NCBI GenBank assembly: GCA_029058455.1
Contig: JAIDXU010000128.1
Span: 1 to 12,383, forward strand
DNA: 12,383 bases
Origin: Paramuribaculum sp.
Lineage (GTDB): Bacteria > Bacteroidota > Bacteroidia > Bacteroidales > Muribaculaceae
Direction: 5' to 3'
A model generated the notes under the pieces. That model saw only the letters and a list, made by a program, of their open reading frames with translations. It had not been told where the DNA came from and made no database searches. A program made the position numbers and the translations under genes. Positions 1 to 7,878 of the stretch are shown in pieces; the stretch's first letter is position 1; the number at the start of each line of letters is the position of its first letter.

Positions 1-16
1 TAAATTATCTTTTCAT

Positions 17-43
17 GCGCCCCGATACCAACAGGGCGCTTTT
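17..43. terminator. GC-rich hairpin at left edge, possible terminator or leader hairpin
   Basis: GCGCCC (17-22) and GGGCGC (34-39) form a perfect 6-bp GC stem with an 11-nt loop. Read on the plus strand it is followed by TTTT (40-43), so it could be a weak intrinsic terminator for a plus-strand gene lying left of the window. Read on the minus strand it would sit just downstream of the predicted leftward promoter, so it could equally be a 5' leader hairpin of the gene transcribed out of the window. The sequence does not decide between the two. Confidence 0.35.
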
Positions 44-51
44 GCACCTTG

Positions 52-59
52 CAAAGATA
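52..59 (-). promoter_or_regulatory. Leftward Bacteroidota -7 promoter element (TATCTTTG)
   Basis: On the minus strand this reads TATCTTTG followed by C, an exact match to the Bacteroidota sigma-ABfr -7 consensus TAnnTTTG. It would drive a gene whose start codon lies left of the window; the only nearby minus-strand ATG (16-14) runs into a stop after three codons. The -33 element is poor: the nearest TTTG on that strand (77-74) leaves only 14 bp instead of the usual about 20. The call therefore rests on the -7 box alone. Confidence 0.45.
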
Positions 60-166
60 ACGTTTATTACCGACAAATTAGCAGTAAAATCCCTAATTTT
101 TCACTTAACAGCCAAAATAAAAATAAAACCGGAATTAGAGTCAATATGCTCAATTAACTAAAAAAT

Positions 167-198
167 TTTGGGGAGGTGGAGGAAAAGAGTTAAATTTG
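167..198 (+). promoter_or_regulatory. Bacteroidota-type promoter for the large peptidase gene
   Basis: TTTG at 167-170 and TAAATTTG at 191-198, followed by C at 199, match the Bacteroidota -33 (TTTG) and -7 (TAnnTTTG) elements with a 20-bp spacer, which is the expected spacing. Transcription should begin a few bases downstream, around 203-206. This leaves a leader of about 45 nt before the ATG at 251. The leader is AT-rich and has no clear Shine-Dalgarno sequence, as is normal for this phylum. Confidence 0.7.
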
Positions 199-203
199 CA
201 TTC

Positions 204-236
204 TACACATAAATTCCGAATATTATACACATAAAT
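204..236 (+). repeat. 11-bp perfect direct repeat in the 5' leader
   Basis: TACACATAAAT occurs at 204-214 and again at 226-236, 22 bp apart start to start, which is about two turns of the DNA helix. Both copies lie between the predicted transcription start and the ATG at 251. The position and phasing would suit a pair of protein-binding half-sites on DNA or RNA. The repeat is AT-rich and short, however, and could be chance. Confidence 0.5.
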
Positions 237-250
237 AAACCTATCAATCC

Positions 251-3200
251 ATGAAAAAACTATTGAGTTTACTGGTTGGCCTGCTCCCGGTAGCGGCGAT
301 GGGTCAACTCCAGATTGACCACTCAAAATATCCCGATTTCAAGGAGGCAAACAACCCCGACCCGACACTGATGATTTATGGTGGCGGCAAGATGAGAACA
401 GCCGAGCCGCTGTCGGCGCGCCCCGACCATGTCAACAATATGTTGCTTAAGTTCTTCCCTCCCGTATTCAATCAAGACGGCGGTTCGTGTGGCTCTGCCT
501 CGCGTATATGCTATATGTTCACCCACGAGCTCAATGCGTTTCGCAATCTCGACGGCTCGACGATGAACAACAACTATCCTTCCCATTTCGTATGGCTTCT
601 CACTTATGGTAATTCGGGCAAGGATGAGTTCGTGCAGTTTGTAGGCGTGCCCAACTCGGCCACCTATGGCGGTCGCACATACTCCTCAGTTTTCGGCAAT
701 CAAGATACCGAGGATAATAATTTCGGCTGGATGAACGGTTACGACAAATGGTATTCCGGCATGTGGAACCGTATGCAGAAACCCACCAACTTCACCAAGC
801 ATCTCGGCACTGAAGAGGGCCGCGAAGCCCTTAAAAACTATCTCTGGAACCACAACGGCGATCCCGACTTTCATGGCGGCGGCATTGTAGGTATCGGAGT
901 GGCATCCGGCGGTAACTGGAAACCAATTCCCAAGACCCCTGCCAATGACGAGGCCGGATTGACAGGCCAATATTTCGTAAACCACTGGGGCACTCAGGTC
1001 GACCACGCACTCACTATCGTGGGATATGATGACCGTGTGGAATTTGACCTCAACGGCAACGGTATTTATGGCGAGGAATCAGCCGATGAAAAAGGTGCCT
1101 GGATTATAGTCAACTCATGGGGTGACGGATGGTGTAATTCAGGAGCTGTCTACTGCCCCTATGCATACGCCGGTCCCACCTCGCGTCATGACGAAGCCAC
1201 CGACACATGGAGTTTCCCCGGCAACTGGTGGACTCCGGAGGTCTATTCGGTAAGAAAGAACTATCGTCCCTTGCGCACTATCAAGCTCACGATGGACTAC
1301 TCACGCCGCTCGGAAATCTGTCTCGGTGCCGGTGTTTCCGCCGACCTCAACAGTGATATTCCTGAAAAGTCGATTGAGTTCGACCACTTCAAATATGCCG
1401 GTGACGGTAACTATGGCAACACCAATCCTGCCCCTGAAATACCTATGCTCGGTATGTGGGCCGACGGCAAGCTCCATGACGAGCCTATGGAATTTGGCTA
1501 TGACCTTACCGACCTCACCGCTTCCTATAACAAGAGTCAGCCTCTTAAATATTTCTTCATCGTCAAGACCAAATCATGGGCCGAGGGTAAAGGTCATATC
1601 CGCGGCGCCTCAATCATCAACTATGAGGAAAATCCCGCCGGAATCGAAATGCCTTTCGATCTCGGGAAAGAGGGTATCGTTGAAATCAAAAACGCCGGCG
1701 AAACAACTATTATCTCTGTTGTGGTGCCCGGTCTGCAATATTATCCTCCCCGCAACGCTACCTTTACCGGCTCGACGCTCAAGTGGGATGCTCCCCTCTC
1801 GTCACCCAATAAACTCGAAGGATATAAAATTATTCGCGAAGGCAACGAAGTAGCCATTCTTCCCGCCAACACCACCACCCTCGAGACTTCAGACATTGGC
1901 AGCGGCACATATAGCATCTATGCCCGCTATCAAAACGACATAGAGTCAGCACCCGTCAGCGCTTCAACAAGCATCAATTTGCCCGAAACCAACGAAGTGG
2001 CCGTATTCAATAAGTCAGGCTTCTCGATTCCCGGCATATTCGACTCAAAATATGAGGAGGCCACAATCGAATTCTATATCCGTCCCAACAGCGTGAAGAA
2101 CTATAATCAAAGCGCCGGTCCGGGATGGGGCACATTTATGTTCCACGCCAACAGCGACGGTTCTTTCACCGCCGGCTGGAGCACATCATCCAACGACCGT
2201 TGTTCGACTGCCGGAAACATGCTTGCCGTAAACCGCTGGACTCATGTGGCAATCGTGGTGAAAGGCAACAATGTCTCCACCTATATCAACGGCCGTCGCC
2301 GCGCCACCACAACCTCGTCAAGATATAGCGGCATAGGCGGATTCGGCAATCTTGAATTTACGGCAAAAGACTATAATAATTCATATACTGACGCAACTAT
2401 CGACGAGCTGCGTATATGGAACTATGCCCGATCGGCCGATGAATTGCTCAACAACTATAAGGTTGAATTTGCCGGTCAGCTTCTTCCCGAAGGTCTTATC
2501 GCATATTATAAAGGTGACATCTTCACCAATTCAAACGGCGCCTATCTGCGTGACCGAATCAACAGCAACCACGCCAAGATTCTCAACGACAACTACAAGG
2601 CTGAAACCTCATCAACTCCCAAACTCACATTGCCCGAAGATGAGCTGGCCGTGAAGATCAATGCCCCGGTAGAAACCGTCTATGCAGGTCTGCCGGTCAA
2701 TCTCACCGCCAACCGTTCACTTTCAGCCACCTCACTCGTGTGGAATATCGAGGATGCCTCTGAATCGACTGTCTCGATAGCCTCACCCTCTGTAATCTTC
2801 AAAACAACCGGCGATAAGAAAGTTGCAGTTACCGCTACCTCAGCCGACGGCTCGACCATAACCGACGAAACCGTTATCAAAGTTGAAGCCGCGCCTGCGC
2901 CCGACGCTACTTTCACCCCCACAGCAACCAAAGTCGCCATGGGCGAGAATGTATCGTTTATAGTCAACAAACCGGTTGCCGGATATACCTATCACTGGGA
3001 TATGGAAGGCGCCGATACCCCCGAAGCCGTAAGTGTCAACGCCGCCGCTGTCTACTCTCAGTTCGGAACATTCAAGGTTACACTCACCATTACCTCGGTC
3101 GACGGCAAGAAGAGCTCATCATCATGCAATATCGAAGTAACCGAGGTTGCTCCCGAAGCCGACTTCACTATTACACCTGCCGTGGTTGTGAAAGGCGACG

Positions 3201-4795
3201 ATGTTCTGATTCGCGATGCCAGCAAATACTCCCCCGACAAATGGCAATGGGAAATCAGAAGCGATCTCAACAGTTATATCTCATCCAACCGCAACGCTGC
3301 GTTTACTGCAGACAAGCCCGGTGTGTATAACGTTACACTCACTTCATCAAACAATGCCGGCGCAAGCAAGAAATCTGTTGAACGTGCCCTGATTGTTACC
3401 AACGCCGACAGCAAAAACGGCCTCAACTTCAGTCAGAGCGGTGCTTCGGTTACCCCTGTCACATCACCACTTCAAAAGGGCATGAATACCTTTACAATCG
3501 AATGGTGGATGAATCCGGGCAAACTCACCTCCAACTGTCTCGGAATCGGCGATAAGGAATCAACATTCCTCATCAAGTGTGTGGGTCGCGGCGCTCTTGC
3601 CGTTTATCTCAACAACAACAATGTTATCCGCACCAATGACGGTGTAGTAGTAACCGGTCAGTGGCACCACTTCGCCGTAAGCGTGTCGCGCGGCACTGTC
3701 AAAGTGTTCCGCGACGGCGTTCTGCTCGCAAATGAGAGAGTCACTACCGGAGCTACACTCCCCGAAATCGAGAAATTCACAATCGGCGTAACCGGCCTTG
3801 ATATGACCGGTTCGATTGATGAATTCCGCGTTTGGGGCAGCAACCTCGCGGGCACCACCAACGACATCGAGAAAAAACTGAAAGTATTTGCCAATCAGCC
3901 TATTGATAACGTTGCTCAGGCCGAGGCCGATCACAAACTCTTGCTCTACTATCAGTTTAATCAGAGCGGCGGCAATGTTACCGACGCCACATCCAATGCC
4001 AACACCGGTATCCGCAACGGCTTCGGCCCTGACGGTGACGCATGGGGCTTGTCGAAAGGTGTGTTCTGTCTCAATTTCGATGCCTCAGAATCCGAAGACC
4101 TCACCGCCGAAAAGCTCACCAACTACAAGCAGCCTTTCAGCTATGACTCTTCAAAATCAGTCAACTCGCCCGCAAGCAAACGATGGTATGCCATCAAGGA
4201 CTGGACTCTCGAAAACAGCGTTGAAGATAACGATGTGGTAACCGGAGTGCATGTCGACCTGCAAAAGAACAAATCGTTTACCGCCACTTCGGGATGGGAT
4301 GGATTCGGAACTCTTTCCGACCACAAAGCCTATCAGACTCTCGAGCTTCCCGCCGGCGACTATACATTCTCGGCAATCTACGACTCTCAATTTGAAGGTC
4401 AGTCTGTCAACTCCTATCTCGTAGCCGCCGAAGGCAAAGGACTGCCCGACACCAATAATCTTCATACCGCTCTCGGCTCGTCGGCTATGGCTGCCAAAGG
4501 TATAGCTCCCGACAATACCAACTCAGTGAAGTTTATTCTCACTAAGCCTGCAACCGTATCGGTGGGTATGCTCATCAATATGTCAGGCAACCGCCTCATG
4601 GCTATCTCCGAGTTTAAGCTCACTCGCACCGACATCAAGGATGTCACCTCAGGTATCGATGAAATCGGCGATGACTCCTCACTCCCGACTATTCATGGAG
4701 CGGAAGGCATCTATGACATGCTGGGCCGCAAGCTCGGTAAAGTTGCCGGTCCCGGCCTCTATATCATCGACGGCAAGAAAGTTTATGTGAAATAA
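251..4795 (+). CDS. Secreted multidomain papain-like (C1) cysteine peptidase with LamG/PKD modules and T9SS-like tail
   Basis: Exported 1514-residue protein. Residues 1-18 are a Sec signal peptide (KK, hydrophobic core, likely cut after AMG). A papain-like domain follows to about residue 300: NQDGGSCGSAS with Q75 and C80, then VDHALTIVGYDD with H252, then VNSWGDGW with N288. His and Asn fit C1 peptidases well, but the Cys motif is atypical, because aligning GSCGS to papain's GSCGSC places Ala83 where the nucleophile normally sits. Next come a Fn3-like module (about 497-575), a LamG-like module (582-755, with NRWTHVAIVV and IDELRIWNYAR), three PKD-like modules (about 802-1050), a second LamG-like module (1057-1237, with WHHFAVSVS and IDEFRVWG) and a jelly-roll-like module resembling DUF5013 (about 1297-1460). 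The last 30 residues (GIYDMLGRKLG ... GLYIIDGKKVYVK) resemble Por/T9SS sorting tails. I infer a cell-surface or secreted protein that binds glycan or protein and perhaps cleaves protein; the substrate is unknown. It appears monocistronic. Confidence 0.85.
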   Translation: MKKLLSLLVGLLPVAAMGQLQIDHSKYPDFKEANNPDPTLMIYGGGKMRTAEPLSARPDHVNNMLLKFFPPVFNQDGGSCGSASRICYMFTHELNAFRNLDGSTMNNNYPSHFVWLLTYGNSGKDEFVQFVGVPNSATYGGRTYSSVFGNQDTEDNNFGWMNGYDKWYSGMWNRMQKPTNFTKHLGTEEGREALKNYLWNHNGDPDFHGGGIVGIGVASGGNWKPIPKTPANDEAGLTGQYFVNHWGTQVDHALTIVGYDDRVEFDLNGNGIYGEESADEKGAWIIVNSWGDGWCNSGAVYCPYAYAGPTSRHDEATDTWSFPGNWWTPEVYSVRKNYRPLRTIKLTMDYSRRSEICLGAGVSADLNSDIPEKSIEFDHFKYAGDGNYGNTNPAPEIPMLGMWADGKLHDEPMEFGYDLTDLTASYNKSQPLKYFFIVKTKSWAEGKGHIRGASIINYEENPAGIEMPFDLGKEGIVEIKNAGETTIISVVVPGLQYYPPRNATFTGSTLKWDAPLSSPNKLEGYKIIREGNEVAILPANTTTLETSDIGSGTYSIYARYQNDIESAPVSASTSINLPETNEVAVFNKSGFSIPGIFDSKYEEATIEFYIRPNSVKNYNQSAGPGWGTFMFHANSDGSFTAGWSTSSNDRCSTAGNMLAVNRWTHVAIVVKGNNVSTYINGRRRATTTSSRYSGIGGFGNLEFTAKDYNNSYTDATIDELRIWNYARSADELLNNYKVEFAGQLLPEGLIAYYKGDIFTNSNGAYLRDRINSNHAKILNDNYKAETSSTPKLTLPEDELAVKINAPVETVYAGLPVNLTANRSLSATSLVWNIEDASESTVSIASPSVIFKTTGDKKVAVTATSADGSTITDETVIKVEAAPAPDATFTPTATKVAMGENVSFIVNKPVAGYTYHWDMEGADTPEAVSVNAAAVYSQFGTFKVTLTITSVDGKKSSSSCNIEVTEVAPEADFTITPAVVVKGDDVLIRDASKYSPDKWQWEIRSDLNSYISSNRNAAFTADKPGVYNVTLTSSNNAGASKKSVERALIVTNADSKNGLNFSQSGASVTPVTSPLQKGMNTFTIEWWMNPGKLTSNCLGIGDKESTFLIKCVGRGALAVYLNNNNVIRTNDGVVVTGQWHHFAVSVSRGTVKVFRDGVLLANERVTTGATLPEIEKFTIGVTGLDMTGSIDEFRVWGSNLAGTTNDIEKKLKVFANQPIDNVAQAEADHKLLLYYQFNQSGGNVTDATSNANTGIRNGFGPDGDAWGLSKGVFCLNFDASESEDLTAEKLTNYKQPFSYDSSKSVNSPASKRWYAIKDWTLENSVEDNDVVTGVHVDLQKNKSFTATSGWDGFGTLSDHKAYQTLELPAGDYTFSAIYDSQFEGQSVNSYLVAAEGKGLPDTNNLHTALGSSAMAAKGIAPDNTNSVKFILTKPATVSVGMLINMSGNRLMAISEFKLTRTDIKDVTSGIDEIGDDSSLPTIHGAEGIYDMLGRKLGKVAGPGLYIIDGKKVYVK

Positions 4796-4817
4796 CCTTT
4801 TCACTAACTCCAATAAT

Positions 4818-4866
4818 TAAAATCGGGAAGTCGGCCTGCAATTGTCGCGACTTCCCGATTTTATTA
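4818..4866 (+). terminator. Strong intrinsic terminator after the peptidase gene
   Basis: A perfect 16-bp inverted repeat pairs 4818-4833 with 4848-4863 around a 14-nt loop. Its core is ATCGGGAAGTCG with CGACTTCCCGAT, flanked by AAAA and TTTT so that the right arm ends in a T-rich tract. It starts 22 nt after the stop codon of the peptidase gene. Because of the A and T flanks it could also work on the minus strand. It should separate the peptidase gene from the next gene. Confidence 0.85.
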
Positions 4867-4907
4867 AACTATACATCAGATAAATATTTCTAACCAATCA
4901 CAACATT

Positions 4908-5339
4908 ATGTATCAAAACAACCAAAACAACATCAATCTGACGCCCGGCATGTTTAAGGGCGTAATCTGGGCTGTCGTTGCCATAGTAGCAATCATAATC
5001 GCGATGGCATTTATACGGCCTTGGTATAACGTTTGGTCACAGGAGATGGAGGGTAAGGCCGAATTTGCCAAAGCCGAACAAAACCGTAAAATCAAAATCG
5101 AGGAGGCTAAGGCCAATCTTGAAGCCGAGAAACTCAACGCTCAGGCCGAGGTTGAGCGCGCCAAAGGTGCTGCAGAAGCTATCCGTATCGAAAACGGTTC
5201 CATCACCCCTACCTACATACAGTATCTATGGGTGAGACAGCAGTCAGACCTCAACAACAAAACGGTGATCTATATTCCCACCGAAACCAATCTCCCCCTG
5301 CTCGAAGCAACGAGAGCTCTAACCATTCCACAAGATTAA
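4908..5339 (+). CDS. Small membrane-anchored prohibitin/SPFH-tail-like protein lacking the SPFH domain
   Basis: 143 residues. One hydrophobic segment at about 14-36 (IWAVVAIVAIIIAMAF) is followed by a charged, Ala/Glu/Lys-rich helix at about 45-92 (EEAKANLEAEKLNAQAEVER, then AKGAAEAIRIE), which is probably coiled coil. A tail of about 50 residues contains YIQYLWVRQQ and VIYIPTETNLPLLEATR. The helix and tail resemble the C-terminal part of stomatin/prohibitin/HflK-type proteins, but the SPFH core normally found between membrane anchor and coiled coil is absent. The short WYNVWSQEMEGKAEFAKAEQ linker runs straight into the helix. It is probably an oligomeric inner-membrane scaffold; its role is unknown. 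I recall similar short proteins in Bacteroidota genomes and some phages, usually annotated as membrane protease subunits. The ATG at 4908 is the only sensible start. No convincing TAnnTTTG box precedes it. It converges on priA, with 5 bp between the two stop codons. Confidence 0.75.
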   Translation: MYQNNQNNINLTPGMFKGVIWAVVAIVAIIIAMAFIRPWYNVWSQEMEGKAEFAKAEQNRKIKIEEAKANLEAEKLNAQAEVERAKGAAEAIRIENGSITPTYIQYLWVRQQSDLNNKTVIYIPTETNLPLLEATRALTIPQD

Positions 5340-5344
5340 AACGA

Positions 5345-7864
5345 TCAGAGGGGATCGACATCATAGCTGATCATCACCCCTTTGGCCGAAGCACGACCTG
5401 ATACGCGAAGCTTGAGAGCGATAGCCTCGAGAGCTTCGCGTATTTTCGACATCCTTATCGACGGCTCTATCTTAAGCATGAGCTTGCGGATGTAGAGCTG
5501 CTTCACTCTCGCCACCCACGGCTCCTCGGGCCCGAAGACCCTGTTGCCGAGAATGTTTCTCAACTCACGCGCAAAAGCCGAAGCATAATCATCGGCATGA
5601 CGCGGATCGCGATGCTTCACAAACACATAAACCAATCTCACAAAGGGAGGATAGATGTATTGACGGCGTTGCTCCAGCTCCATATTATAGAAGCCTGCAT
5701 AGTCATGAGCCAAAAGAAACGGAAAAACGGGATGATCGGGGCGACGTGTCTGAACAACAACCTCAGGCGACGTATCCGATCCCGGTCGACGACCGGCACG
5801 ACCGGCCACCTGCTCGAGCATATTAAATCCTCGCTCATTAGCCCTATAATCGGGTTGCGACAGCATGGCATCGGCATTTACCACCGTCACCATACTCACA
5901 TTTGCGAAATCGAGCCCTTTGGTAACCATCTGGGTTCCGATGAGAATATCTTTCTCACCTTTTGAAAACTCATCTACTATCGACTGAAGGGCATCCTTAT
6001 TGCGGGTTGAATCAAGATCCATGCGGGCTATCCGTGAGTCAGGAAAATTCTGCTCTATCTCATCCTCAACGCGCTCGGTGCCATAGCCGGCAACCTCTAC
6101 CGACGGGCTTTTACATGCCGGACAAACCGACGGCAACGGGTAGCGTGCCCCGCAATAGTGACAAACGAGGGCATCATCATGGCGATGATAGGTCAGAGCG
6201 ACATCACAATTCTCACACTTAGGAGTCCATGCACACTGACGGCACACCGCCACAGGGGCATAACCGCGACGGTTAAGGAAGAAAATAACCTGTTTACCCG
6301 CAGCAACGCTTCTGTGGGCCGAGTCAAGAGTCTTGACGGCAAAAGCGCCTTTAAGCTCTCCTTTCAGCCGGGCGCGGGTAAGGTCGACAAGCTCGATGGG
6401 AGGAAGTGTAGCGCCGGCATATCTCTCACTTAGGGTCACGAGTCCGAATTTTCCTCCCTCGGTTGCTTTATAATAGGTATCTATGGCGGGGGTCGCGCTG
6501 CCGAGCAATGTTTTTCCGCCATGCATTCTCGACAATACCATAGCGGCATCACGGGCATTATAGCGTGGAGCGGGATCCTGCTGTTTATATGACGAGTCAT
6601 GCTCCTCATCGACTATCACCAATCCGAGGTCGGCAAACGGAAGAAAGAGCGCGCTGCGCGCACCTATCACCACACATGGCTCGGAGCTGTGGAGCAGTTT
6701 GCGCCATAGTTCCACGCGCTCGTTGTCGGAAAACTTTGAATGATAGATTATGACCTTGTTGCCGAACACCCGCTGCAAACGGCGTGTAAGCTGAGTTGTC
6801 AGAGCAATTTCAGGCACAAGATAAAGAGCCTGACGCCCCATCGACATCACATAGTCGATGAGATGAATATAGATTTCAGTCTTGCCGCTCGACGTTACAC
6901 CGTGGAGCAGGGTCACATCTTTCTCCTGCCATGACTCGTGAATCTCGCGCAAAGCCTTGCTCTGAGCCTCGCTGAGCACCGGCAAAGAGTGTTCAACCAT
7001 TCCCTCGAAATCAAAACGGCTCACCTCCTTGCGGTAGATTTCTATCACACCTTTCTTCTGCATGGCGGCGAGCACCGAGGGGAGCAACCCGGTGCGTTGC
7101 AGCAGTTCCTGACGGGTAACCTCGCGCGGAACCGAATCCCTGCGGTTAAGCCCCGCCATCTCGACCAGAGCAAGCAGAGCGGTCTCCTGTTTGGGTGCGC
7201 CCTTTACAGCTTCAAAAGCGCTTGCAACAGCAGCTGCCATATCACTGTTTTGGTCTGCGGCAAGTCTTACAAACGAGATTTTGCGCGAGTGATAACGCTC
7301 CACAAGTTTTTCAGCCACAGCCACAGCACCTTTGTCGACCAGCTTCGACACCAAAGCATTGATCGAGGTAAATCCCGTGAGCCTGCCGAGATCGTCGACC
7401 GTCATTTTCTTATCGGCACTTTGAAGAGCGGCGAGTATTATCAGCTCACGCTCGGATAACGGCATATCGGCACTCTCCTCAAAATCCTCAACGGGCGAGA
7501 CAAACGATTCACTCTCGATTTTCAGTCCCCCCGGCAATGCGGCTTTCATAACCTCTCCGGGAGAACAGAAATAGTAGTCGGCCACCCACTGCCAGAACTG
7601 CAGCTGAGGGCGTCTGATTATGGAATAATCATCAAGAACCTTCTCTATCGGTCTGACCTCGACCGTTGGGGGCGGCGCAACCGTTGAAATATTAAATACA
7701 ATACCGGTGTAGTACTTCTTTTTGCCAAACCCCACAATGACACGGCTACCTATCTTCACCGCCCCGGCCATAGACTGAGGCACCGAATAGGTAAAACCGC
7801 TTTTTAGAGGCAATGGCAGAAGCACCTCGGCAAAGAGCTGATTATTATTTTCTTGTTGCGGCAT
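5345..7864 (-). CDS. priA: Primosomal protein N' (replication restart helicase PriA)
   Basis: Superfamily 2 3'-5' DNA helicase that recognises stalled forks and reloads the replicative helicase. The 839 residues begin with the PriA 3'-DNA-binding fold (LPLPLKSGFTYSVP, about 14-27). Two winged-helix-like stretches follow (about 135-190 and 245-290). The helicase core shows Walker A GVTSSGKT (322-329, K328), the DEEH box (419-422), GSATP (about 454) and the late motifs MVTKGLDF and EQVAGRAGRR. Between the helicase lobes lie eight cysteines in four CxxC pairs (541/544, 550/553, 568/571, 581/584), the two-zinc module typical of PriA. The C-terminus YDVDPL is also typical. It is longer than E. coli PriA (732), mainly through a larger region before the helicase core. 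It is the last gene of the minus-strand cluster, 14 bases after the Nudix gene, and is intact. Confidence 0.96.
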   Translation of the reverse strand: MPQQENNNQLFAEVLLPLPLKSGFTYSVPQSMAGAVKIGSRVIVGFGKKKYYTGIVFNISTVAPPPTVEVRPIEKVLDDYSIIRRPQLQFWQWVADYYFCSPGEVMKAALPGGLKIESESFVSPVEDFEESADMPLSERELIILAALQSADKKMTVDDLGRLTGFTSINALVSKLVDKGAVAVAEKLVERYHSRKISFVRLAADQNSDMAAAVASAFEAVKGAPKQETALLALVEMAGLNRRDSVPREVTRQELLQRTGLLPSVLAAMQKKGVIEIYRKEVSRFDFEGMVEHSLPVLSEAQSKALREIHESWQEKDVTLLHGVTSSGKTEIYIHLIDYVMSMGRQALYLVPEIALTTQLTRRLQRVFGNKVIIYHSKFSDNERVELWRKLLHSSEPCVVIGARSALFLPFADLGLVIVDEEHDSSYKQQDPAPRYNARDAAMVLSRMHGGKTLLGSATPAIDTYYKATEGGKFGLVTLSERYAGATLPPIELVDLTRARLKGELKGAFAVKTLDSAHRSVAAGKQVIFFLNRRGYAPVAVCRQCAWTPKCENCDVALTYHRHDDALVCHYCGARYPLPSVCPACKSPSVEVAGYGTERVEDEIEQNFPDSRIARMDLDSTRNKDALQSIVDEFSKGEKDILIGTQMVTKGLDFANVSMVTVVNADAMLSQPDYRANERGFNMLEQVAGRAGRRPGSDTSPEVVVQTRRPDHPVFPFLLAHDYAGFYNMELEQRRQYIYPPFVRLVYVFVKHRDPRHADDYASAFARELRNILGNRVFGPEEPWVARVKQLYIRKLMLKIEPSIRMSKIREALEAIALKLRVSGRASAKGVMISYDVDPL

Positions 7865-7878
7865 GACGACAGAAAGGC

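Noticed and set aside
5..16. Minus-strand ATG at 16 as the start of a leftward gene
   Set aside because: It reads Met-Lys-Arg and then a TAA stop, so it cannot be the start of the gene driven by the leftward promoter.
2680..3934. Antisense open frames within the peptidase gene (for example 2680-2970, 3058-3270, 3560-3934 on the minus strand)
   Set aside because: They lie opposite a well-supported coding sequence with recognisable domains, have no homology-like motifs, and are explained by the strong codon bias of the sense strand.
4868..4907. Possible promoter for the small membrane protein in the AT-rich stretch (TAAATATTTC)
   Set aside because: It does not match TAnnTTTG and no TTTG lies at the right distance upstream, so I do not call it.
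5343..5372. Inverted repeat GATCAG ... CTGATC as a terminator between the convergent genes
   Set aside because: The stem is only 6 bp around an 18-nt loop, lies inside the 3' end of priA and has no T tract on either side.
5597..7459. Plus-strand open frames opposite priA (for example 5597-5965, 6938-7459)
   Set aside because: priA motifs cover the whole region in the other strand. The opposite frames encode His/Ser/Arg-rich, low-meaning sequence with no promoter or domain.
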